This document shows positions 35,801 through 43,310 of a stretch of DNA of 64,000 nt, in pieces (the first letter of the stretch is position 1; the number at the start of each line of letters is the position of its first letter). Origin of the DNA: Limnohabitans sp. 15K (lineage in GTDB: Bacteria > Pseudomonadota > Gammaproteobacteria > Burkholderiales > Burkholderiaceae_C); the NCBI RefSeq assembly GCF_002778285.1, contig NZ_NESM01000001.1, forward strand, positions 576,529 to 640,528. The letters are read 5' to 3'. The translations under genes were made by a program, and so were the position numbers. The notes beneath the pieces are model-generated. The model was not told the origin of the DNA. It ran no database searches and worked only from the letters and a program-made list of their open reading frames with translations.

Positions 35801-37029
35801 CACGACCCCGCTGCCCGCAAGTGGTCGCGCCGCGCCAAACCCGGAAACAAACGCAACCAAAGCGCGGCCACCATGACAGTGCCCACACCGCCACTGATCA
35901 CAGAAAATTCAGGGCCCCACAACGCTGCCACGCTGCCGGATTCGAACTCACCCAATTGGTTGGAAGCGCCAATGAAAATCGAATTCACAGCAGCCACCCG
36001 CCCCCGCATCTCATCGGGGGTTTCCAGTTGCATCACGGTCAGACGCACCACCACACTGATGTTGTCGGCTGCCCCCGTCACAGCCAAAGCCATGACCGAC
36101 AACCAGAAGCTCTGAGACAAGCCAAAGGCCACAGTGGCCAGACCAAACACCGCCACGGCCATCAACAGTTTGGGGCCCACGCGCCGCTCAAGGGGCCAAC
36201 GGGTGAGTGCCAAAGACATGAGCAAAGCCCCCACCGCAGGCGCTGCGCGCAACACACCCAAGCCCTCAGGGCCGACATGCAAAATATCCCGGGCGTAAAT
36301 GGGCAGCAATGCAGTGGCACCGCCCAGCAGCACAGCAAACATGTCCAGTGATGTGGCCCCCAAAAGCACTTTGTGCCGCCAAACAAACACCAGCCCGGCC
36401 AGCAAATGACGCAGCGTAGCCGCCTGTGTGGAAGCTCGGTGAGGGTAGTGAACAAACAGACTCAAAAGAGCCGCCAGAAGCAGCATGGCTCCAGCTGTGA
36501 GGTACACGGAAACAGGGCCCTGTGCGTAAATGATGCCGCCCAAGGCTGGGCCGGCAATGATGGCCAACTGCACACTGCCTGAACTCAGCGCCACGGCACG
36601 GGGTAACAAATGCTGCGGGACCAACGTCGGTGTCAATGCTTGCTGTGCCGGCATCTGAAAGGCACGGGTCATGCCCAGCAGCACCGAAATGGCCAAGATC
36701 AAACCACGAGATGCGAAATGCCACTCCAGCGAGCACACCAGCAAAACGGCCACCATCGCTTGCACAAACACGCACAAAGCAAAAATACGCCCTCGGTGAA
36801 AACGATCCACCACATGACCCGCGGGCAAAGCAAACAACAAGGCCGGGACAAACTGGAAAAGTCCCACCAAGCCCAAGTCCCACGCGCTCGACGTCAGGTC
36901 GTACATGTGCCAAGCCACAGCCACCATGAGCATCTGGTTGGCCGTCAGACCACTGATGCGAGCCAGTAAGAAACGGACATACCCTCGCTGAGCCCAAAGC
37001 TCTCTCAAAGGGGCAGAACCAGAATGCAC
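35800..37029 (-). CDS. MFS transporter (MFS_3/EntS-like exporter family)
   Basis: 409 residues if the GTG at 37029 is used (an earlier GTG at 37107 would overlap the NYN gene by 74 nt). Twelve hydrophobic segments. MFS signatures are ISGLTANQMLMVAVAWHMYDLT in helix 1, the loop motif GHVVDRFHRGRIF between helices 2 and 3, and LGGIIYAQGPVSVYL later. The group includes siderophore and macrolide exporters. It begins about 4 nt after the stop of the NYN gene on the same strand. Cargo unknown. Confidence 0.85.
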   Translation of the reverse strand: MHSGSAPLRELWAQRGYVRFLLARISGLTANQMLMVAVAWHMYDLTSSAWDLGLVGLFQFVPALLFALPAGHVVDRFHRGRIFALCVFVQAMVAVLLVCSLEWHFASRGLILAISVLLGMTRAFQMPAQQALTPTLVPQHLLPRAVALSSGSVQLAIIAGPALGGIIYAQGPVSVYLTAGAMLLLAALLSLFVHYPHRASTQAATLRHLLAGLVFVWRHKVLLGATSLDMFAVLLGGATALLPIYARDILHVGPEGLGVLRAAPAVGALLMSLALTRWPLERRVGPKLLMAVAVFGLATVAFGLSQSFWLSVMALAVTGAADNISVVVRLTVMQLETPDEMRGRVAAVNSIFIGASNQLGEFESGSVAALWGPEFSVISGGVGTVMVAALWLRLFPGLARRDHLRAAGS

Positions 37030-37033
37030 GGGC

Positions 37034-37930
37034 TTACGCTTGGATGTCAGGCGGCAAACTGTCGTTGACCGGTGCAGGCGCTTCACTCGGAATGGCGACC
37101 ACCGCACGCAAGGTTTCGCGCAACATTTTCTTCTCGGGCAAGCTCAATGCACGGGCCAGACGCTGGCGCATGCGCAGCAAAAGTTGCCGGTCAACCTCTT
37201 GCGGAATGCCTCGGCTCACTTGCAGCGCCTCGCGCAGGTCTTCACGCAAATCCTCAGGCTCGTCGGCCCACCAAGCGGTGATCACCTCGTGCATCGATTG
37301 GCGCAGCTCTTCCACGTCCTCCAAAGCCAAGCCCATGCCCGTGGGCAACTTGCCTTGCAGCATGTCGGCCAGGGCTTGCGAGTTGACCACCACGCGACGA
37401 TCGCCTTGGGCCAGCAAGCGGGCCCAGCCCGGATCGGTGCGCACCATTTGGGGCATGTTGCGAGCCGACTCATCGGCCAACAAATGCACGCTCACGCCAC
37501 TGAGTTGCGCTTCGTCAATGGTGGCCAAAAAACGCTCGTCGTCGCTGGCGACCAGCACATGGTCGCACGCGTGGTGCTCGGCCAGTTGCTTCAGGTCATG
37601 ACCCAGTGAACGCAACAAAGACGCCCCGCCATCTGCGTCATGGGTTTGCACCAAACGCACAATTTGGTCATCGATGATCAAGCCGTCCGAACGGTCGCTG
37701 TACCAATAAATGCGCCGCAAATCCACATCCAGCCCAGCATGGGCCAGCGCATGTGACAGCAAACTGAGCAAACCGTGGCGGTTGACCGACTCGCCTGTGG
37801 CACCCACAGCACCTTGTTGGGCCATCCAGATCAAAAAACGACCATCGATCAATGCCATGCAGGTGCCGGATCGGTGTTCGCCAAAACGGCGGTCGGACGA
37901 AGGGTTCTGAGAAAAATAATCGCGCTTCAT
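37034..37930 (-). CDS. NYN-domain (PIN-like) putative ribonuclease
   Basis: 298 residues. The N-terminal NYN/LabA-like domain runs from about 22 to 165: strand MALIDGRFLIWM with Asp29, RRIYWYSDRSDG, then DHVLVASDDERFLATIDEA with the acidic cluster, and VSVHLLADESARN. The usual Asn after the first Asp is Arg here, so catalysis is uncertain. The C-terminal 120 residues are helical and charged (EPEDLREDLREALQ, LLLRMRQRLARALSL) and may bind RNA or a partner. It is upstream of the MFS gene with a 4-nt gap. NYN proteins are RNA-processing nucleases in other systems. Confidence 0.8.
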   Translation of the reverse strand: MKRDYFSQNPSSDRRFGEHRSGTCMALIDGRFLIWMAQQGAVGATGESVNRHGLLSLLSHALAHAGLDVDLRRIYWYSDRSDGLIIDDQIVRLVQTHDADGGASLLRSLGHDLKQLAEHHACDHVLVASDDERFLATIDEAQLSGVSVHLLADESARNMPQMVRTDPGWARLLAQGDRRVVVNSQALADMLQGKLPTGMGLALEDVEELRQSMHEVITAWWADEPEDLREDLREALQVSRGIPQEVDRQLLLRMRQRLARALSLPEKKMLRETLRAVVAIPSEAPAPVNDSLPPDIQA

Positions 37931-38027
37931 GCTGTCAACCTAAATCAATAAAAAATAGCGCTGCTAAAAAATGCGGCGTGGGTCATTCTAAAGCGGGCAG
38001 CCTCTGTGTCGGTTATAAATAAAGGCT

Positions 38028-38753
38028 GTGTCTACTCCTTTGTCCTTCGATCCCCGCAATGTTCCGGTTTGGCGCATCGACCACGATATGCCGGCTGTGC
38101 CGTCGGCACATTGGCTGCCCGAGGCCTTGAAGGCGCGTTTTGCCAAGCCACCTGCTTGGCAGCCAGAAGTCGAACGGGAAACTTCTTTTTCAAGCCGAAA
38201 ACCTGCACAAGCGGCCGTGCTGGTGCCCATCGTGATGCGGGGGGCTGATTTTGCGCAGTCCACCATATTGCTGACCCAGCGGGCCAACCACATGAGCACG
38301 CACCCAGGCCAGATCGCCTTTCCAGGTGGAAAAGTGGACCCACAAGATGCCAACCATCAAGCCACTGCGCTGCGTGAGGCCGAAGAGGAAGTGGGTCTGG
38401 ACCCCCAACACGTCCAAGTGATTGGCGAATTGCCGGTTTATGTGACAGGCACTGCGTTTTGGGTCACCCCTGTCATCGCGCTGGTCAAACCCGAATTCGA
38501 TTTGAGGCCCAACGCTGAGGAGGTGCAGGATGTGTTTGAGGTGCCACTGTCTTTTTTGATGAACCCAGCGCACCACCGCCGTCATGCCTTTGAGTGGCAA
38601 GGAGCGCAGCGACAATGGTTTTCCATGCCCTACCAAGAGTCTCGTTTGAGACCGGATGGCCAGAGCGAAGAAATTGACCGTTTCATCTGGGGTGCAACAG
38701 CCGCTATGCTTCGTAACTTCTACCGTTTTTTAGTGGTCAACCCGGCACCATGA
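38028..38753 (+). CDS. CoA pyrophosphatase (NUDIX, NudL/YeaB-like)
   Basis: 241 residues if the GTG at 38028 is used; AAAGG lies very close to it, so Met21 (38088) is an alternative start. The Nudix box GGKVDPQDANHQATALREAEEEVGL is preceded by the family-specific block LLTQRANHMSTHPGQIAFPGG, which marks the UPF0035/CoA pyrophosphatase group that cleaves CoA to phosphopantetheine and ADP. It diverges from the NYN gene across 97 nt and is followed after 18 nt by the CobD/CbiB-like gene. Confidence 0.9.
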   Translation: MSTPLSFDPRNVPVWRIDHDMPAVPSAHWLPEALKARFAKPPAWQPEVERETSFSSRKPAQAAVLVPIVMRGADFAQSTILLTQRANHMSTHPGQIAFPGGKVDPQDANHQATALREAEEEVGLDPQHVQVIGELPVYVTGTAFWVTPVIALVKPEFDLRPNAEEVQDVFEVPLSFLMNPAHHRRHAFEWQGAQRQWFSMPYQESRLRPDGQSEEIDRFIWGATAAMLRNFYRFLVVNPAP

Positions 38754-38771
38754 GTCAACCAAGAGTCAACC

Positions 38772-39737
38772 ATGAGTTTTTTTGCCATTCTGCTGGCCTT
38801 GGTGCTAGAACAAGCCCGGCCATTGAACCCCGTCAATGTAATTTACACCACCATGAACCGGTGGATCGCGTGGGTTGCCCGCACCTTTGATGCCGGCGTT
38901 CAGCACCAAGCCTGGATCACTTGGGGCATCACGGTCATAGGTCCTGCTCTGTTGACCATGCTGGTCCACTGGACACTCGAATGGGGTTTGGGTTGGCTGT
39001 TGGCTGTGGTTTGGAATGTGGCCTTGCTTTACGTGACCTTGGGCTTTCGTCAATTCAGCCACCATTTCACGGCCATCCGCGAAGCGCTTGAAAACGGCGA
39101 TGAAACTCTGGGCCGAGAACTGCTGGCGCAATGGCAACAAGTGCAGGTCGGTCAAATACCTCGCAGCGAAATCGTGCGCCATGTCATTGAGTACTCGATG
39201 ATCGCGGCCCATCGGCATGTGTTTGGTGTTTTCTTTTGGTATGCCGCTTTGTCCATCATCGGCTTAGGGCCAGTGGGTGCCGTGGTGTACCGCCTGGCTG
39301 AACTGGCGCAACGGCGCTGGCAAGCGCCCACAATGGATGGCTCGGTGGTGAGTGAGGCCCTGCGTTCAGTGGCCTCAAGGGCTTGGCTGGCCTTGGACTG
39401 GCTGCCCTCTCGCATGACTGCTTTGGGTTTTGCCATTGTGGGAAGCTTTGAAGATGCCATGGATGGTTGGCGCAACCATGCACAAAACTTTCCAGAGGAC
39501 AACGACGGGGTGATCCTGGCCGCGACAGCAGGTGCGATCAACATCCGTTTGGGCGGAGCCCCTCTACAAGCACCCAGCGAAGACGACGACAGCCCAGATA
39601 CTTCCGGCGGCAGCAGCACACCCGGCCGAGTGCCCGAGGTCGCCCACTTTGCGCAAGTGGTTGGACTGGTTTGGCGCACCGTGATCATGTGGCTGGTGTT
39701 GGTGGCTTTGCTGACCATGGCCAACTTGGTGGGCTGA
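38772..39737 (+). CDS. CobD/CbiB-family membrane protein
   Basis: 321 residues with about five hydrophobic segments. Family-like elements are LLALVLEQARPLNP at the N-terminus, RQFSHHFTAIREALENGDE, and FGVFFWYAALSIIGLGPVGAVVYRLAE, which resembles the CbiB core (FWYALLGPAGAVLYRL). True CobD makes adenosylcobinamide phosphate; many proteobacterial homologues, such as AmpE, sit outside cobalamin clusters. No other cobalamin gene is present here, so an AmpE-like or unknown role is at least as likely. Confidence 0.75.
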   Translation: MSFFAILLALVLEQARPLNPVNVIYTTMNRWIAWVARTFDAGVQHQAWITWGITVIGPALLTMLVHWTLEWGLGWLLAVVWNVALLYVTLGFRQFSHHFTAIREALENGDETLGRELLAQWQQVQVGQIPRSEIVRHVIEYSMIAAHRHVFGVFFWYAALSIIGLGPVGAVVYRLAELAQRRWQAPTMDGSVVSEALRSVASRAWLALDWLPSRMTALGFAIVGSFEDAMDGWRNHAQNFPEDNDGVILAATAGAINIRLGGAPLQAPSEDDDSPDTSGGSSTPGRVPEVAHFAQVVGLVWRTVIMWLVLVALLTMANLVG

Positions 39738-39750
39738 AAGGCCCGACTAC

Positions 39751-40755
39751 TTACCAGCGCACCTGGCCCAACTCTTCAAACAATTGCGCGTAAATGCGGT
39801 GACGCCTTGCGCTGATGGTGCCCCGGTGTTGCTCGGTTTCCACCTGTGCCAACACGGCACAACCGGGCTCGTGCAAATGCGTGCAGTTGTAAAACTTGCA
39901 TCCGCCCAAATACTTGCGCAAGTCGGGCATGCAATCGGCCAGGCGAGTGGGTTCAATGTGGTTCAAGCCAAACTCTTGAAAGCCTGGTGAGTCGATCAGC
40001 GCCCCACGCACAGTTTTCGATTCGGCAGAAGCATCGGGTGCAACATCGAGTGCGGGCACCCAATACCAGCGGGTGCTGGTGGTGGTGTGCTTGCCTGAGT
40101 TGAGCGCCAGCGATATCTCGCCCGTCTCGACCTGGGCCTCTGGCACCAGGCGGTTGATCAAGGTGCTTTTGCCGCTGCCCGAAGGCCCCAGCACCAGCGT
40201 GGTGAGGCCTTGCAGTTGCGCACACAAATCCGCAACACCATCGTCGGCCACCGGGCTGCGCGGGCTCAGGCTGATGGGCATCACGCTGTAACCCATGGCC
40301 CGGTAAGGGGCCAAACGCTCCCAAGCTTGCGCAAAGGGCTGAGCCAAATCGCTTTTATTGAGCGCAATGATGGGCACGATGCGTTCAGCTTCAGCCGCCA
40401 CCAAGGCGCGGGAAAGCTGGCTTTCCGAGTATTCGGGGTCAGCAGCGATCAGGATCAGCACACGGTCGAGATTGGCTGCGAAAGATTTGGTACGGATTTC
40501 GTCTTGTCTGTAAAACAGGTTGCGGCGCTCTTGCAGTTTTTCAATGCTGCCCTCGTCGCCTGCGGTTTGCCAAAGCACCTGGTCGCCCACGACCACTTGG
40601 TTTTTTTTGCCACGGGGGTGGCAAATCAGGCGACGGCCCTCGGGTGTCTCCACCAAACAATGACGGCCATACGTGGCGACCACCAGACCAGGCTCAAGAT
40701 CTGCCGTCAGATGGGCAACTTGCGGCACAAGTTGACGGGCTTTGAATTTATTCAT
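39751..40755 (-). CDS. rsgA: ribosome small-subunit-dependent GTPase A
   Basis: 334 residues. OB-fold N-domain (GLVVATYGRHCLVET), then the circularly permuted GTPase order G4-G1-G3: ALNKSDLAQP, LGPSGSGKSTLIN and DSPGFQEFGL. The C-terminal zinc knuckle is CKFYNCTHLHEPGC. RsgA checks 30S subunit maturation. Followed closely on the operon's upstream side by the pterin dehydratase gene (6-nt gap), and the M48 protease gene lies before that; this three-gene order is a recurrent betaproteobacterial arrangement as I recall it. Confidence 0.95.
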   Translation of the reverse strand: MNKFKARQLVPQVAHLTADLEPGLVVATYGRHCLVETPEGRRLICHPRGKKNQVVVGDQVLWQTAGDEGSIEKLQERRNLFYRQDEIRTKSFAANLDRVLILIAADPEYSESQLSRALVAAEAERIVPIIALNKSDLAQPFAQAWERLAPYRAMGYSVMPISLSPRSPVADDGVADLCAQLQGLTTLVLGPSGSGKSTLINRLVPEAQVETGEISLALNSGKHTTTSTRWYWVPALDVAPDASAESKTVRGALIDSPGFQEFGLNHIEPTRLADCMPDLRKYLGGCKFYNCTHLHEPGCAVLAQVETEQHRGTISARRHRIYAQLFEELGQVRW

Positions 40756-40761
40756 GCCGCT

Positions 40762-41073
40762 TCATGCCGGTAACAAGGCATCGGTTTGCGTGGCGGCTTC
40801 AAAGTCTAAGCGGCTCAAGCCTTGCACGTCATGTGTGTTCCAGCGCACCACGCAACGGCGATAGGTCAACACCAGCTCAGGGTGGTGGTTAAGCTTTTCG
40901 GACAACCAGCCCACGCTGTTGATGAACAGCAGCGCATGGGTGTGTTGGGCAAAATCAAAGGTCTTTTCGATGGCGACATCCTCACCATCACCCGACAATT
41001 GCCAACCCGAAATTTGGCCGAGCGCCATGATCACCTCGGTGGGTTTGAGGGCGCGAACTTCCAAGTTGCTCAT
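40762..41073 (-). CDS. phhB: pterin-4-alpha-carbinolamine dehydratase
   Basis: 103 residues, full family length. The signature EKLNHHPELVLTYRRCVVRWNTHDVQGLSRLD contains the paired His of the active site and the later His. The enzyme regenerates dihydrobiopterin for phenylalanine hydroxylase, but the gene is here clustered with rsgA and an M48 protease rather than phhA, so it may act in another pterin-dependent process or as the DCoH-like moonlighting form. The start overlaps the stop of the M48 gene (ATGA). Confidence 0.9.
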   Translation of the reverse strand: MSNLEVRALKPTEVIMALGQISGWQLSGDGEDVAIEKTFDFAQHTHALLFINSVGWLSEKLNHHPELVLTYRRCVVRWNTHDVQGLSRLDFEAATQTDALLPA

Positions 41074-42329
41074 GCGTTTTTCATCCTCAACAATCGTTCG
41101 CTGGCTGGCGGGTGCGAATAGTAAAACTTCACGTACAGCGGGTCAGGTGTCAAGGTCGAGGCATTGTCCTGGTAAAGCTTGAGCAAAGCCGAAGACAAGT
41201 CTTGGCCTGGCGTTTGCGACACGGCATAAGCATCTGCCTCGAACTCTTGTTGCCGTGAGCGCCAGGACGACACGGGCGCAAAGAACAGCGTAAAAACCGG
41301 CGTCACCAACATGAACAACACCAGCGCCAGCGCATCGTTGCTGCCCGTCAAATTGGGCATCACACCCAAGCCTGTGTAGAACCAGGCCTGCTGCGCCAAC
41401 CAGCCAAGCAAGGCCAATCCGGCCAGGGTCATCGCAAAGCTGGTGGCCATCATCTTGACGATGTGTTTGTGCTTGAAGTGACCCAACTCATGGGCCAGGA
41501 CCGCCTCCATTTCCGACGGGCTCAGCTGCTTGAGCAAAGTGTCAAAAAACACCACGCGTTTGCTGGCCCCGAAGCCGGTGAAAAAAGCATTGGAATGCGC
41601 CGAACGGCGGCTGCCATCCATCACAAAAAAACCTTTGGCGGTGAAGCCTGCCCGTTGCATCAGGCCCTGCACACGGGCCTTGAGCGACTCGTCTTCCAAA
41701 GGTGTGAATTTGTTGAACAGCGGCATGATCACGTTGGGGGCGATGGCCATCAAAAACAGCTGCCAGCCCACCAGCACGCCCCAAGCCCACAACCACCACC
41801 ATTCTCCCCCAGCTTGCATGAGCCACAGCACCACCCACAGCAGCGGCAGGCCCAGGGCCAATCCCAAGACCAAGCCCTTGGCCATGTCGCCTAACCACAA
41901 AGCAGGCGTGATTTTGTTGAAACCAAAGCGCTGTTCAACGCCAAAGGTTTGCATCAAAGACAAAGGCAAGCCAATGAGACTGCCCACCAGGGCGAAGCCC
42001 AGCACCAGCGAGATTTGCTGAACCATGCCCGGGCCCATCCAGCCGAGCAACAACTGGTTCAAGGCATCCAAGCCGCCCAGCAGCGTCCAACCCAACAGGA
42101 CCGCCGCATCCAGCGCGATGTCCATTTGCGACAAACGGGCTTTGGCCAGGGTGTAATCGGCTGCTTTTTGGTGGTCGGCCAAGCTCATGGTGTCGGCGTA
42201 GGCCTGCGGCACCGCGTTTCGGTGGCGCGCCACATGCCTGACCTGGCGGGCATTGAGCCAGAATTTGAGCGCCACATGCGCCAGCAAGGCCACAACCAGG
42301 GTCAATGTCAAAGTCAAGGAAGGGTTCAT
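41070..42329 (-). CDS. M48-family membrane zinc metalloprotease (Ste24/CaaX protease 1-like)
   Basis: 419 residues from the ATG at 42329 (AGGA upstream); the longer frame upstream is rejected. Several N-terminal transmembrane segments, then the zinc motif HELGHFKHKH, the substrate region SNAFFTGFGASKRVVFFDTLL, and the third ligand Glu in RSRQQEFEADAYAV. The C-terminus YYSHPPASERLLRM is characteristic of Ste24. Bacterial members probably act in membrane-protein quality control. First gene of the rsgA unit; divergent from orn across 135 nt. Confidence 0.92.
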   Translation of the reverse strand: MNPSLTLTLTLVVALLAHVALKFWLNARQVRHVARHRNAVPQAYADTMSLADHQKAADYTLAKARLSQMDIALDAAVLLGWTLLGGLDALNQLLLGWMGPGMVQQISLVLGFALVGSLIGLPLSLMQTFGVEQRFGFNKITPALWLGDMAKGLVLGLALGLPLLWVVLWLMQAGGEWWWLWAWGVLVGWQLFLMAIAPNVIMPLFNKFTPLEDESLKARVQGLMQRAGFTAKGFFVMDGSRRSAHSNAFFTGFGASKRVVFFDTLLKQLSPSEMEAVLAHELGHFKHKHIVKMMATSFAMTLAGLALLGWLAQQAWFYTGLGVMPNLTGSNDALALVLFMLVTPVFTLFFAPVSSWRSRQQEFEADAYAVSQTPGQDLSSALLKLYQDNASTLTPDPLYVKFYYSHPPASERLLRMKNA

Positions 42330-42464
42330 CGTCCTATTGTAGAAGCGGCCTTGTCTGACAGGCCTCAGCAAGGGCTTGATGCCGAAGAGCGCTGACACCA
42401 TTCAGGTCACGCACCCGACCATCATTGGCCCATACAACCTGCACGCATCAGCGACAATCAGCGC

Positions 42465-43049
42465 ATGTCTGAAGTCAATACCCCCCTCCCAGAAGCCGCA
42501 GAGCTGCCCAAATCTGACCTGAACTTGGTTTGGATCGATTGCGAAATGACGGGCCTCGATCCCGAAAAAGAGCGATTGCTGGAGATTGCCGTGATCGTGA
42601 CCGGCCCTAACCTCACGCCGCGCATCGAAGGCCCCGTGCTGGTCATTCACCAAAGCGATGCGCTCTTGAACCAAATGGACAAATGGAACAAAGGCACACA
42701 CGGCAAGAGCGGACTGATCGACAAAGTCAAGGCGTCGACCCTCAGCGAAGCCGATGCCGAAGAGCAAATTCTGGCCTTCCTGAAAAAGTATGTGCCCAAG
42801 AACAGCTCACCGCTGTGCGGCAACACCATCAGCCAGGACCGGCGCTTCTTGGTCAAGTACATGCCCAAGCTGGAAGCGTTTTTCCACTACCGTAACCTCG
42901 ACGTGAGCACCCTCAAGGAACTGTCACGCCGTTGGAAACCCGAGGTGTATGCCAGTTTTAAAAAGCAGCAAAAGCACACGGCGCTGGCCGATGTGCACGA
43001 ATCCATTGAAGAATTGCTGCATTACCGAGAGCATTTCATTCGACTTTGA
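42465..43049 (+). CDS. orn: oligoribonuclease
   Basis: 194 residues. DEDDh exonuclease: [20 protein letters not shown] (Asp and Glu), [17 protein letters not shown] (Asp) and [14 protein letters not shown], where His and the Asp five residues later are kept although the middle acidic residue common in gammaproteobacteria is Ala. It degrades 2-5-mer RNAs, including pGpG from c-di-GMP turnover, and is essential in many bacteria. It carries a 16-residue N-terminal extension before the catalytic core. Divergent from the M48 gene. Confidence 0.95.
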   Translation: MSEVNTPLPEAAELPKSDLNLVWIDCEMTGLDPEKERLLEIAVIVTGPNLTPRIEGPVLVIHQSDALLNQMDKWNKGTHGKSGLIDKVKASTLSEADAEEQILAFLKKYVPKNSSPLCGNTISQDRRFLVKYMPKLEAFFHYRNLDVSTLKELSRRWKPEVYASFKKQQKHTALADVHESIEELLHYREHFIRL

Positions 43050-43310
43050 TTTTTTTCAGGGAAAACCCTAGCGTTTTCTTATTGTCCGTGGCACAATCGT
43101 GGGCTTGCTGCATTTCAGGTGCAGCATTTCTTACATCTCCCTTCATGCCTTGACCCAAAGATAGGGTCACTCACAGCGGCCAGGCTCCACGCCAAGCGCC
43201 ACTCGCGAGCACCGTTTGATGGTTGATGTTTTTTCAACCTTGCGGTGCTAAGACCCTATGCAACAGTCTTCTGTTGGCGGTCGTTGTTCCGTGCGAGTTT
43301 TTTTACATAC
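43050..43310 (+). promoter_or_regulatory. long structured leader of the DEAD-box helicase gene
   Basis: 261 nt separate orn from the helicase ATG. They hold successive hairpins: GCTGCA/TGCAGC (43107-43125), TGACCC/GGGTCA (43151-43169), a two-tier hairpin AGCACCG/CGGTGCT enclosing GGTTGA/TCAACC (43208-43249), and CAACAG-TCTT-CTGTTG (43261-43276). ATAGGGTC (43161-43168) can instead pair perfectly with GACCCTAT (43252-43259), excluding the second hairpin and closing a domain round the third. No Shine-Dalgarno is visible before the ATG. A cold-shock or autoregulatory mRNA element is inferred. Confidence 0.6.

Noticed and set aside
43223..43310. Upstream in-frame start of the helicase at 43245
   Set aside because: It would begin within the structured leader and adds 22 unconserved residues; the ATG at 43311 gives the natural N-terminus.
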